DNA of 52,958 nucleotides from CAWELS01 sp964468205. Lineage in GTDB: Bacteria > Acidobacteriota > Terriglobia > Bryobacterales > Bryobacteraceae. The translations under genes were made by a program, and so were the position numbers. The first letter of the stretch is position 1; the number at the start of each line of letters is the position of its first letter. Under the pieces are notes generated by a model that worked only from the letters and a program-made list of their open reading frames with translations, was not told where the DNA came from and did no database searches. Positions 26,412-34,552 of this stretch are shown here, in pieces. The DNA lies in assembly GCA_964468205.1 (NCBI GenBank), contig CAYXVG010000051.1, forward strand, positions 1 to 52,958, written 5' to 3'.

Positions 26412-29400
26412 TCTTCGCAAATCCCCACCGAACCGCGGCGAGGATGTGGCGATTATCGGGATGGCCTGCGTTTATCCGGGAGCCCGCAATCTGTCGGAGT
26501 TCTGGCAAAACATTATCGGGAAGCGCAGCGCCATCACGGAGCCCTCTGAGGAGCGCCTCGATCGCCAGCGGTTCTTTGATCCCGATCCGGCTGCCGAGGA
26601 CAAGATCTACTGCCTGAAGGGAGGTTGGATCGGCGATTCGTTTTACTTCAACCCGCTGAAGCATGGCACAATGCCGCGGGCGGTGCCCGGAGCGGAGCCG
26701 GATCAGTTTCTGGTCTTGCGCACGGTTTACGAAGCGCTTCAAGATGCGGGCTACGTTGATCGGCAACTCGGCGGCGAGCGAGCGAGTTTCGTTCTTGGAC
26801 GGGGCAACTACCTCGGCGCGGGACTGGCGGGACTCATCCAGCGGGGGATGATCACGCAACAAACCCTTGACGTGATTAGCGGAGTGCTCCCGGACATCAG
26901 CGAAGATGATCTTAACCGTATCAAGACCGCGTTGCGGGAGGCGCTTCCGTCTCTCACCGCGGAAAACGCTCCCGGCATCATCCCGAATCTGACCACCGGA
27001 AGAGTGTGTAACCGGCTCGATCTGATGGGGCGCAATTTTACGATTGACGCCGCGTGCGCATCCTCGCTAATCGCGGTCGAGTTGGGCATCCGCGGCCTTT
27101 CCGACCGCAGCGACGATCTCGTGATCGCCGGCGGGGTGCACGTATTCTCCAACTTTCCGTTCCTTCAGGTCTTCACGGCCATGAAGGCCTTGTCATTGAG
27201 CTCCACTATCCGTCCGTTTGACCAGTTCGCCGACGGTACGATCGCGGGTGAAGGCGTCGGAATTCTGGTCCTGAAGCGCCTGAGCGATGCGGAGCGGGAC
27301 GGTGACCGCATCTACGCCGTCATCAAAGGGGTCGGTGTCAGCAGCGACGGTAAGGCGACCAGTGTCACGGCTCCCCGGTTTGAAGGAGAGGTCCTGGCGA
27401 TGCGGCGCGCCTACGCGGCGACTGGGATTTCGCCTCAATCCATTCGCTTGATCGAAGCTCACGGAACGGGCACCAAGGTCGGAGACACGGTCGAAGCGAA
27501 GGCGATGCGCGAGGTGTTCGGCCCGCGGGATCTCGGCCGCCCCTCGATTGCCGTTGGCTCGATCAAATCGATGATCGGTCACACCATGCCGGCCGCTGGC
27601 GCCGCCGGGCTGATCAAAACGGCTCTCGCGCTCTACCACAAGGTGCTGCCGCCGTCTCTCAACGTTGAGCAACCATCAGAGGAACTCACCGGGGGAGACA
27701 GCCGTTTCTACGTAAACACCGAAGCGCGGCCGTGGACGCATAGCAGGCGCGACGGTCCTCGGCGGGCGGGCGTAAGCGCCTTCGGTTTCGGGGGCGTCAA
27801 CGCCCATGTGATTTTGGAAGAGCCGGCAACCGGCGACGAAGAGTCCCGGCCTACGCTTCTCCGGGATTGGCCGGCTGAGTTGTTCCTGTTGGAGGCAAAT
27901 AGCCGNNNNNNNNNNNNNNNNNNNNNNNNNNNNNNNNNNNNNNNNNNNNNNNNNNNNNNNNNNNNNNNNNNNNNNNNNNNNNNNNNNNNNNNNNNNNNNN
28001 NNNNNGAGGGCTCGCAGTACATCGACATGCTGCGCGAACTGTGCGTCTATTTGCCGGAGGTCCGGGAAAGCTTTGACCTTGCCGATAGTTCGGTCAGCGC
28101 AGGCACGGATGCGTGTCCGAGCATGGATATCTTTCCGCCTCCGGCATTCACGATTGAAGACGCGGCTACCGCCGAGGCCCGGCTATGTACGATTGAGCGC
28201 GCCACCGAATCGGTGCTGACCGCCGGCGGGGCAATTGCACAGTTGTTGTACCGGCTGGGGTTTCGGGCGGACATGATGGCAGGACATAGCGCCGGGGAAT
28301 GGGTCGCTCTAGCTGCTTCGGGTATCGTCAAGACGGACGCCTTCGTTGCTAGCATCGAACGGCTCGAGCGCGTCTACCGGGCCGTCACTGCCAACACCAG
28401 CATCCCTGCGATGACGATGCTGGCGGTCGGCGCAGGCAAGGACCAGGTTGAAAAGCTGATCGCTGGAATAGACCGCGATATTCATGTCGCCAACGACAAC
28501 TGCCCGCACCAGGTGGTAATTGTCTGCCGGCCGGAAGACGAAGAGGAGATTCTCTCACGTCTGAGAGCCGGAGGCATATACGTGGAGAAATTGCCGTATG
28601 ATCGCGGCTACCACACCCCGGTGTTCACGTACATTAACGAGCCGCTGCGGCAGTATTTCTCGGAGATGGAGATTGGCCAGCCGGAAGTCCCGGTCTATTG
28701 CTGTACCACGGCGGATCCGTTGCCCAACGACCCACGCCAGGTTCTCGATATCGTCTCGACCACCTTCACCAAACCGTTGCTATTCCGGCAGACGATCGAA
28801 CGCATGTATGAAGACGGTGCGCGGATCTTCGTCGAGGCTGGACCGCGAGGCAATTTGACGGCCTTTGTCGATGACATCTTGCGGAAGCGCCCCCACTTGG
28901 CTATTCCCACGGATCAGTATCAGAAGCCTGGACTCGCGGTGTTCCAGCGGGCCCTGGCCATGCTCGGAGCGCTTCATCTGCCGTTGGATTTGACCCCGCT
29001 CTATTCGCGCCGTGCGCCGCGCAAACTCTCGCTGGACGCTACGGCCGACAGGCCACCAAGAGAAGAAGATGAACCGGGCTCCATCGAGGTCTCGCTCTGC
29101 TATCCTCGTCTGAAGATCCCGCCGGCAGTTGCTCGACCTCAAATCACCCCGGTCGCGAAACCAGCGGACTCTCAGCCCGGCGCGGCGCCGGCTGCGGCCG
29201 CGATGGAATCGCCAGGCTTCGGCCACGCCGCAGTTTCCGAGACCCAGAGCCCGGCAAGACCGTCAGTCCTCGATGAGCATTTTCAGCTCATGCAAACCTT
29301 CCTCGACTCCCAGGAAGAAGTGATGAGGTCGTATCTCGACGCGGCCGCGGGCATGGCCCAAGCGCCGCCGGCCTCGGGGGGAACAACTCGGAAGACCGGC

Positions 29401-31515
29401 CCGCCAAGGAAGGATCCCGCGCCAGCGCATTCAGATCCGCCGGCCGCCGAGGTCTTCGTGGCTACGGATCCCCCCTCCCCGGAAGAAACGGTTGCGCCGC
29501 CTGCGCCGATGGAGCCTGTGCCGCAGCCACAACGCGCCGGGACCGGCCAACAGGAAGTGGAACATCTCCTGCTGGAAGTGATCTCGGAGAAGACCGGCTA
29601 TCCGGTTGAGATGCTCGATCCCGACCTCGATATGGAGGCCGAACTCGGAATCGATTCGATCAAACGAGTCGAAATCCTCGGGACGCTCCAGCAATTGGCG
29701 GTTAGCTCAGAGATGAAGGAAGGCGCCATGGAGGAGATCGCCCGCCTGAAGACGATCCGGCAGGTGACCGAATACCTTCGCTCGATGGCAGCGGGCGGCA
29801 CGGATAACTCCGCTCCAGCGTCCCGCGTGGCCGGCGCCCGCGAGCTTCCCCTGATTCGCGGAAGCGAGATCACTCATCTGACGCCGGAACGGGAGATCGT
29901 GGTGCGATGCGTCGTCGATTTGTCCGAACACCGCTACCTAACGGATCATCGTTTTGATCTCCGCGGCAACATGCTGGTCGTACCCCTGACGATTGCCCTG
30001 GAGATGATGGCGGAAGTCGCATCACTGCTCGCACCCGGACGCAAGGTTACTCGCATCCGGAAAATGCAGACGGCGAAGTGGATCGAAGCCGAAGCTGGGC
30101 AACCGGCCCCCATACTGGAGTTCAGGGCGCAGCGCATCGCGGGCGACACAGTTCAGGTGTCGCTATTTCGCGAAGACCACGCCTTGAACGGCTCGACATC
30201 AACCCGGCGAAGCGCGATCTCGGAGGCGACGATTGTTTTTGGAAACGAGTTCCCTGGTGCTCCCGAACCAGTGTCGCTCGACCTCGTCAATCCGCGGCGG
30301 CCGGCCGTTAACGCCGAACAGCTTTACTCCGAGCGGCTGATGTTCCACGGCCCGATGTTTCAAGGCGTCGATTCGCTGGACCAAGTCGCCGAAAACGGCT
30401 TACTGGCGAAGACCAAGGTGCTGCCAACGGATAATCTTCTGGCGTCGCATCCCGATCCGAAGTTCATTGTCGACCCGTATTTGCTCGATGCCGTCGGCCA
30501 GTTGGTCGGCTACTGGCCGACCGAGTTTCTCAACGAGGGATACGTAGTCTTCCCGATTCGGCTCGAAGAATTGACTCTATACCAGGGCAATCTGGAGCCC
30601 GGCGGCCGCAGCGAGTGCCGGCTGTCCGTCAGAGAGGTCACATCGCACACCCTCACCGCGGACATCGACGTTTTTGGAACTGATGGCCGGCTGTGGATGC
30701 GAGTAACCGGGTGGCAGGATTGGCGCTTCTACTGGTCCCGTTATCACTACGACTTCTGGCGCTTCCCGCAGAAGACGATGGTCGGCAGGGCGGTCTCGCT
30801 GTCATCAAACGGAGGGCGCGCCACGGCTGTTTGCCGCCGGGTGGATCCCGTACCGGAGATTGAAAACGCCACCTGGGAGTACATGTGGGCCCATCTTTTG
30901 CTGAGCGGGCCCGAAATGGAGACGTTTCGGCAGTTTCAAGACCGCGTAGCCCGCCGCGAGTGGCTCTTCGAGCGTGCGGCGGCGAAGGGTGCGCTTCAGG
31001 CCTGGATGAAGGAACAGTTCGACGTCGAGTTCTATCCGACCGACGTTGATCTGGCGCAAAAAAGCGGCAACGGCTTCACCGCCTCGGGAGAGTTGATCGA
31101 AAAGTTGGGAATCGCGCCACTCATTGCGGTGACCCGCAGAGGACTGACCGCCGTCGCGGTTACTGGAGACGGCGAACTCGCGGTGGAGATGGTGGAGTTA
31201 GACAACTCATCCGATGGCATTCAGTTCACCCCGGTAGAACAGGAACTACTTAATGGAATCGAGGAACGGAGCCGCCCGAAGGCGGTCAGCATGGCGCTGG
31301 CCGCACGGCAGGCCGCCGCCCGGATCCTGGGCGATTCTCTCAACGGCGGAGATTCAGGACCCGCGATGGAACGAATTGAACCCGGCCACGGCGAAATACA
31401 CTTCGTGGCCGAAACAGGCGCCCAGGTCGTCGCTCACTGCGTCTTCGACGGCAAAGAGATAATCGCCGTTGCGAAACGAACGATGAATCCGGAGGAAACA
31501 CATAATGACACGTAG
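26398..31515 (+). CDS. Second PUFA-synthase-like synthase: KS-AT-ACP-DH with degenerate phosphopantetheinyl-transferase-like end
   Basis: A synthase of 1705 residues as scaffolded, interrupted by a 100-N gap between KS and AT. KS is complete: Cys220 (DAACASS), EAHGTGT, MIGHTMPAAG. AT resumes after the gap at GSQYIDML (preceded by its Gly-Glu) and has Ser631 in GHSAGEW. One ACP follows a Pro/Ala linker (Ser1087, GIDSIKR), then a DH-like hot-dog region (YLTDHRFDLRG, VVPLTIALEMMAE). No KR or ER. The last 180 residues (WLFERAAAK onward) align with Sfp-type phosphopantetheinyl transferases, but the conserved Asp is Glu1597 and the KEA motif reads RQA (1637-1639). Translationally coupled to the first synthase by a 14-bp overlap. 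It probably works with it on a shared chain. Confidence 0.88.
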   Translation: MREADLRKSPPNRGEDVAIIGMACVYPGARNLSEFWQNIIGKRSAITEPSEERLDRQRFFDPDPAAEDKIYCLKGGWIGDSFYFNPLKHGTMPRAVPGAEPDQFLVLRTVYEALQDAGYVDRQLGGERASFVLGRGNYLGAGLAGLIQRGMITQQTLDVISGVLPDISEDDLNRIKTALREALPSLTAENAPGIIPNLTTGRVCNRLDLMGRNFTIDAACASSLIAVELGIRGLSDRSDDLVIAGGVHVFSNFPFLQVFTAMKALSLSSTIRPFDQFADGTIAGEGVGILVLKRLSDAERDGDRIYAVIKGVGVSSDGKATSVTAPRFEGEVLAMRRAYAATGISPQSIRLIEAHGTGTKVGDTVEAKAMREVFGPRDLGRPSIAVGSIKSMIGHTMPAAGAAGLIKTALALYHKVLPPSLNVEQPSEELTGGDSRFYVNTEARPWTHSRRDGPRRAGVSAFGFGGVNAHVILEEPATGDEESRPTLLRDWPAELFLLEANSXXXXXXXXXXXXXXXXXXXXXXXXXXXXXXXXXXEGSQYIDMLRELCVYLPEVRESFDLADSSVSAGTDACPSMDIFPPPAFTIEDAATAEARLCTIERATESVLTAGGAIAQLLYRLGFRADMMAGHSAGEWVALAASGIVKTDAFVASIERLERVYRAVTANTSIPAMTMLAVGAGKDQVEKLIAGIDRDIHVANDNCPHQVVIVCRPEDEEEILSRLRAGGIYVEKLPYDRGYHTPVFTYINEPLRQYFSEMEIGQPEVPVYCCTTADPLPNDPRQVLDIVSTTFTKPLLFRQTIERMYEDGARIFVEAGPRGNLTAFVDDILRKRPHLAIPTDQYQKPGLAVFQRALAMLGALHLPLDLTPLYSRRAPRKLSLDATADRPPREEDEPGSIEVSLCYPRLKIPPAVARPQITPVAKPADSQPGAAPAAAAMESPGFGHAAVSETQSPARPSVLDEHFQLMQTFLDSQEEVMRSYLDAAAGMAQAPPASGGTTRKTGPPRKDPAPAHSDPPAAEVFVATDPPSPEETVAPPAPMEPVPQPQRAGTGQQEVEHLLLEVISEKTGYPVEMLDPDLDMEAELGIDSIKRVEILGTLQQLAVSSEMKEGAMEEIARLKTIRQVTEYLRSMAAGGTDNSAPASRVAGARELPLIRGSEITHLTPEREIVVRCVVDLSEHRYLTDHRFDLRGNMLVVPLTIALEMMAEVASLLAPGRKVTRIRKMQTAKWIEAEAGQPAPILEFRAQRIAGDTVQVSLFREDHALNGSTSTRRSAISEATIVFGNEFPGAPEPVSLDLVNPRRPAVNAEQLYSERLMFHGPMFQGVDSLDQVAENGLLAKTKVLPTDNLLASHPDPKFIVDPYLLDAVGQLVGYWPTEFLNEGYVVFPIRLEELTLYQGNLEPGGRSECRLSVREVTSHTLTADIDVFGTDGRLWMRVTGWQDWRFYWSRYHYDFWRFPQKTMVGRAVSLSSNGGRATAVCRRVDPVPEIENATWEYMWAHLLLSGPEMETFRQFQDRVARREWLFERAAAKGALQAWMKEQFDVEFYPTDVDLAQKSGNGFTASGELIEKLGIAPLIAVTRRGLTAVAVTGDGELAVEMVELDNSSDGIQFTPVEQELLNGIEERSRPKAVSMALAARQAAARILGDSLNGGDSGPAMERIEPGHGEIHFVAETGAQVVAHCVFDGKEIIAVAKRTMNPEETHNDT
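27906..28005. other. Assembly gap (100 N) inside the second synthase
   Basis: Exactly 100 N, the usual placeholder. It falls between the KS-AT linker (WPAELFLLEANSR) and the AT opening (EGSQYIDML). In the first synthase the equivalent stretch is about 96 residues, so roughly 190 bases more than shown are probably missing. The reading frame continuing across 100 N is therefore coincidental. Confidence 0.95.
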
Positions 31516-31801
31516 CGAGATTAAGAAAGAACTGTTGGGAATGCTGAATGAACTCATGGAGGACTGGGATTACGACGGCGAACTCAACGAGGACACTGGA
31601 ATCTTTCGGGAACTGGGACTGGAGTCCGTGGATGCGGTGGCTCTAGGCACCGAAATCGAAGAAAACTTCGGCCAGGAACTTCCGTTCGCCGAATTCCTGA
31701 GCAAGGCGCGGGAAGACGATTGGGAAGACATCTCGATCGGCCAATTTCTCGACTTCCTGGTTGCGAATCTGAGGCGGCCGGATGAGGAGCAGGTCGCATG
31801 A
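31505..31801 (+). CDS. Free-standing acyl carrier protein
   Basis: A 98-residue acidic protein with the carrier-protein fold: helix 1 (SEIKKELLGMLNELMEDWDY), the phosphopantetheine serine in LGLESVDAVAL, and helix 3 in the EDDWEDISIGQFLDFL stretch. It carries acyl groups as thioesters and needs 4'-phosphopantetheine added by a transferase, none of which is intact in this window. The ATG is preceded by GGAGG at the end of the second synthase gene and overlaps it by 11 bp, while its own stop overlaps the next gene by 4 bp (ATGA). It is unlike the synthase ACPs (GxDSIKR type), so it may serve a separate step such as loading, tailoring or hand-off. Confidence 0.9.
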   Translation: MTRSEIKKELLGMLNELMEDWDYDGELNEDTGIFRELGLESVDAVALGTEIEENFGQELPFAEFLSKAREDDWEDISIGQFLDFLVANLRRPDEEQVA

Positions 31802-33414
31802 ACAATACTGTATTTTTTGGACTCGACGGCGCAACATACACCGTTCTCGACGACCTCGTGAAGCGTGGCGTGATGCCATATCTCGGCGCATTCATGAAGT
31901 CTGGAGTGCGGGGGACCCTCCGGTCCGTCAAGCCACCCCTGACTCCGCCAGCGTGGACGACCGCGATTACCGGACGGTCGATGGGGCACCATGGCGTCGC
32001 CAACTTTCTTCAGTTTGAGCCGGAACCGGGTAGGCTCGGCAGCGTTCGCTTTATCTCTGGGCGTCATCTTGCCGCTGACACGCTTTGGACCATCGCAAAC
32101 CGGCACGGTAAGCGGGCCGGCAGCCTGAACTTTGTAGCGCACAACCCCGCGCCCAAAATTGATGGGTGGGTGGTGCCCGGCTGGGTTGGTTGGCGCTGGG
32201 TCAAACGCGACAGCCACCCGAAGGGATTGCTCACCCGCCTGCAAAAGGAGATCCCCGGTCTCGACGTCAAACAGCTCGCCATGGATTTCAACGAGGAGAA
32301 GAAGGCCGTTGAAGGCGCCGCGTTGGATGATTACGACGCCTGGATCGACCTTCACATCCAGCGAGAGCGTCAGTTGTTCAGCATCCTCCGCCATCAGATC
32401 GAGCACGATCCCTGTGAACTGACCGCCGTGGTATTCGACGGCGTCGACAAACTCCAGCATCTCTGCTGGCAATTCCTCGATCCGTCGATGGAACCGGCGA
32501 AGCCCAGCCACGATTTTCTTTCTGTCCGGGAGCATTGCTGGGAGTATTTCCGCCAGATCGACGGCTATTTGAAAGAGATTGTAGATCTCTGTGGCCGGGA
32601 CACGACCGTCTTTATCGTATCCGACCATGGATTCACCGGAAGTAACGAGATCTTTTACGTGAACACCTGGCTGGAGCAGCAAGGCTATCTCACCTGGAAG
32701 CCCGGCGCTTCGATGAAAGGCGACGAGTCGAGTGAACTGACCTCGACCGCGCTACTTTACCATCTCCGCGTCTTCGATATGGATAAGACCACTGCTTACG
32801 CTCCCTTCGCAAGCAGCAATGGCATTTACATCCAGATCAGAGACGTTACGGGGCCGGGAGGTATCGATGCGGCCGATTATGAAAGCTTCCGGGAGGAACT
32901 GATCGACGCTCTGCGCACCCGGTGCGTGGACCCGCAAACCGGAGAGCCGATCGTCACGGGAGTATGGAGGAGGGAGGAGATTGGGAGTGGTCCCTTCTCG
33001 GGACGCGTGCCTGATCTGACGCTCGAACTCCGGGACTACGGATTCTTCTCGGTCCTGAAGAGTCAAAGTGTGCTCAAGGAGCGGCCGATGGTCATGGGAA
33101 CGCACCACCCGGATGGTGTCGTGATCGCGGCTGGAAATGGGATTCGTAGAGGTGGTAGCGTAAAGGACGCCGATCTGTTCGACGTGGCCCCGACAACCCT
33201 GTATGCAATGGGATTACCCATTCCTCCGGAATTGGAGGGACGCGTTCTCAAGGAGGCCTTCACCGTGCAGCACCTTCGCAAGCGCCCAGTGCGGTATGAA
33301 CGGGGGCACGAGACGGGACTGAGGGTGGTTGATTCTCCAGGACGAGACGATGCCGACGAGGAAATGGATGAACAGATTTATGAACGACTGAAAGCTTTGG
33401 GATACATGGAATAA
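31798..33414 (+). CDS. Alkaline-phosphatase-superfamily phosphodiesterase/nucleotide pyrophosphatase-like protein
   Basis: A 538-residue cytosolic-looking protein without a signal peptide. It opens with FFGLDGATYTVLDDL, the first metal-binding aspartate of the superfamily. TPPAWTTAITG supplies the likely Thr nucleophile, VSDHGF a metal Asp-His pair, and GTHHPDGV a late metal His. The ending YERLKALGYME is common in this group. Family members cleave phosphodiesters or phosphates; the substrate is unknown. Its coupling to the ACP gene by ATGA and its place within the synthase operon suggest it acts on a phosphorylated lipid intermediate, on a nucleotide-activated acyl group, or on the carrier-protein arm. 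These are inferences. Confidence 0.82.
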   Translation: MNNTVFFGLDGATYTVLDDLVKRGVMPYLGAFMKSGVRGTLRSVKPPLTPPAWTTAITGRSMGHHGVANFLQFEPEPGRLGSVRFISGRHLAADTLWTIANRHGKRAGSLNFVAHNPAPKIDGWVVPGWVGWRWVKRDSHPKGLLTRLQKEIPGLDVKQLAMDFNEEKKAVEGAALDDYDAWIDLHIQRERQLFSILRHQIEHDPCELTAVVFDGVDKLQHLCWQFLDPSMEPAKPSHDFLSVREHCWEYFRQIDGYLKEIVDLCGRDTTVFIVSDHGFTGSNEIFYVNTWLEQQGYLTWKPGASMKGDESSELTSTALLYHLRVFDMDKTTAYAPFASSNGIYIQIRDVTGPGGIDAADYESFREELIDALRTRCVDPQTGEPIVTGVWRREEIGSGPFSGRVPDLTLELRDYGFFSVLKSQSVLKERPMVMGTHHPDGVVIAAGNGIRRGGSVKDADLFDVAPTTLYAMGLPIPPELEGRVLKEAFTVQHLRKRPVRYERGHETGLRVVDSPGRDDADEEMDEQIYERLKALGYME

Positions 33415-33429
33415 TCGGGAGGAGAATTT

Positions 33430-34296
33430 GTGCCGAAGACCACCATTAATGGAATCCAATGCCACTACGTCACCAAGGGGACCGGCGATGACGTTATCCT
33501 GCTGCATGGACTGACATCCACACTCGCAGTCTGGTATACGAAGGTCTTTCCGGAGCTCGCGCGCGATTTTCGCGTTACCGCATATGATCTCCGAGGACAC
33601 GGGCTCTCTGGAATGACACCCACGGGGTATTCCTCATTTCATCTCGCCCAAGACCTGGTTGCTCTGATGGATACTCTTGGAATCGGGAGAGCCCGCCTTA
33701 TCGGCCATAGCTTCGGGGGAGCGATTGCCCTCCACGCGGCGCTACTCCACCCCGATCGGGTTGACGCAGTTGTCCTGCTGGACACCGGCGTTGCTTGTCT
33801 CCGCCACCTCCGTTCAGTTGAGAACTGGACCGGTTGGGAGGAATATGGAGACCGTCTTAAGAAGTTCGGCATCTCCCTCAAGAGCTTCATCGAGAAGGAT
33901 CAACAGAATGATGTGTCTGACATCATTCGCAGCAGCTTCAAGATTCCCGTGCAATTCGGCTTCCGCCGCGGAAAGACGAGGGTTACTCCAAGATTGCGCA
34001 GGCTATTGGACGAAACCTCCGTCGGTACTGAATTCCGGAGTGTCGCCGGACTCACCGAGGAGAAGCTCCGAGAGATCCGAGTTCCGGTTCTGGCGCTCTA
34101 CGGAGCAGCCTCTCCGTACGGCTCGATCGCATCCAGGTTGGTGGAACTCCTTCCGATCTGCCAGGCGCAGATGCTCGAGGAATCCGGTCACTTCTACCTC
34201 ATGCAGGACCCGATGGGAGTACTAGACCGTACTATGGATTTCCTGCGGTTTCCGGGCGCTGTGGGGCATAATGCCAGCCGTTGCGCGGGGGCTTGA
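33430..34296 (+). CDS. Alpha/beta hydrolase, last gene of the synthase operon
   Basis: A 288-residue cytosolic hydrolase with the classical order: oxyanion motif LLHGLTS, YDLRGHG, nucleophile Ser94 in IGHSFGG, and a final catalytic His in EESGHFYLMQDP. The acid is probably the Asp/Glu after strand 6-7. Start GTG with GGGAGGAG 6-8 bases upstream; only 15 bp separate it from the phosphodiesterase gene. Neither synthase ends in a thioesterase, so this enzyme is a reasonable candidate for chain release or editing, but many alpha/beta hydrolases have other roles. Confidence 0.85.
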   Translation: MPKTTINGIQCHYVTKGTGDDVILLHGLTSTLAVWYTKVFPELARDFRVTAYDLRGHGLSGMTPTGYSSFHLAQDLVALMDTLGIGRARLIGHSFGGAIALHAALLHPDRVDAVVLLDTGVACLRHLRSVENWTGWEEYGDRLKKFGISLKSFIEKDQQNDVSDIIRSSFKIPVQFGFRRGKTRVTPRLRRLLDETSVGTEFRSVAGLTEEKLREIRVPVLALYGAASPYGSIASRLVELLPICQAQMLEESGHFYLMQDPMGVLDRTMDFLRFPGAVGHNASRCAGA

Positions 34297-34552
34297 GCTC
34301 AAATGCCGGACTGCGAGCGAATTTACCGTACCCAGCAGCCATTTCGGTCTTGTCTCTTTGATGAATCTTGTGGTAGCATTCTTCAGTCTGATCAGTGTTA
34401 CAAAGCAACCGTGATCGCGGCAGGTTTTTCCCAGCCTGCCGGCGGAACATATGACAGATGGGGATAGCGCAATCTGCAGCAGCCGTTTCCTTGGCCACTT
34501 GCCCAACAGGCGGGGAAACGGATAGCACATGTAAGACTCTACGGAGGGGAAA
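34297..34552. other. Intergenic region after the synthase operon, with a stem-loop
   Basis: No gene seen. A perfect 7-bp stem (CGGCAGG 34418-34424, CCTGCCG 34435-34441) with a 10-base loop containing five T lies mid-way; no T-run follows it, so it may be a leader structure of the next gene rather than a terminator. The ribosome site GGAGGGG precedes the ATG at 34553. Confidence 0.4.

Noticed and set aside
34380..34552. Possible c-di-GMP or cobalamin riboswitch before the dockerin gene
   Set aside because: Only one stem pairs well; the conserved riboswitch core sequences are absent.
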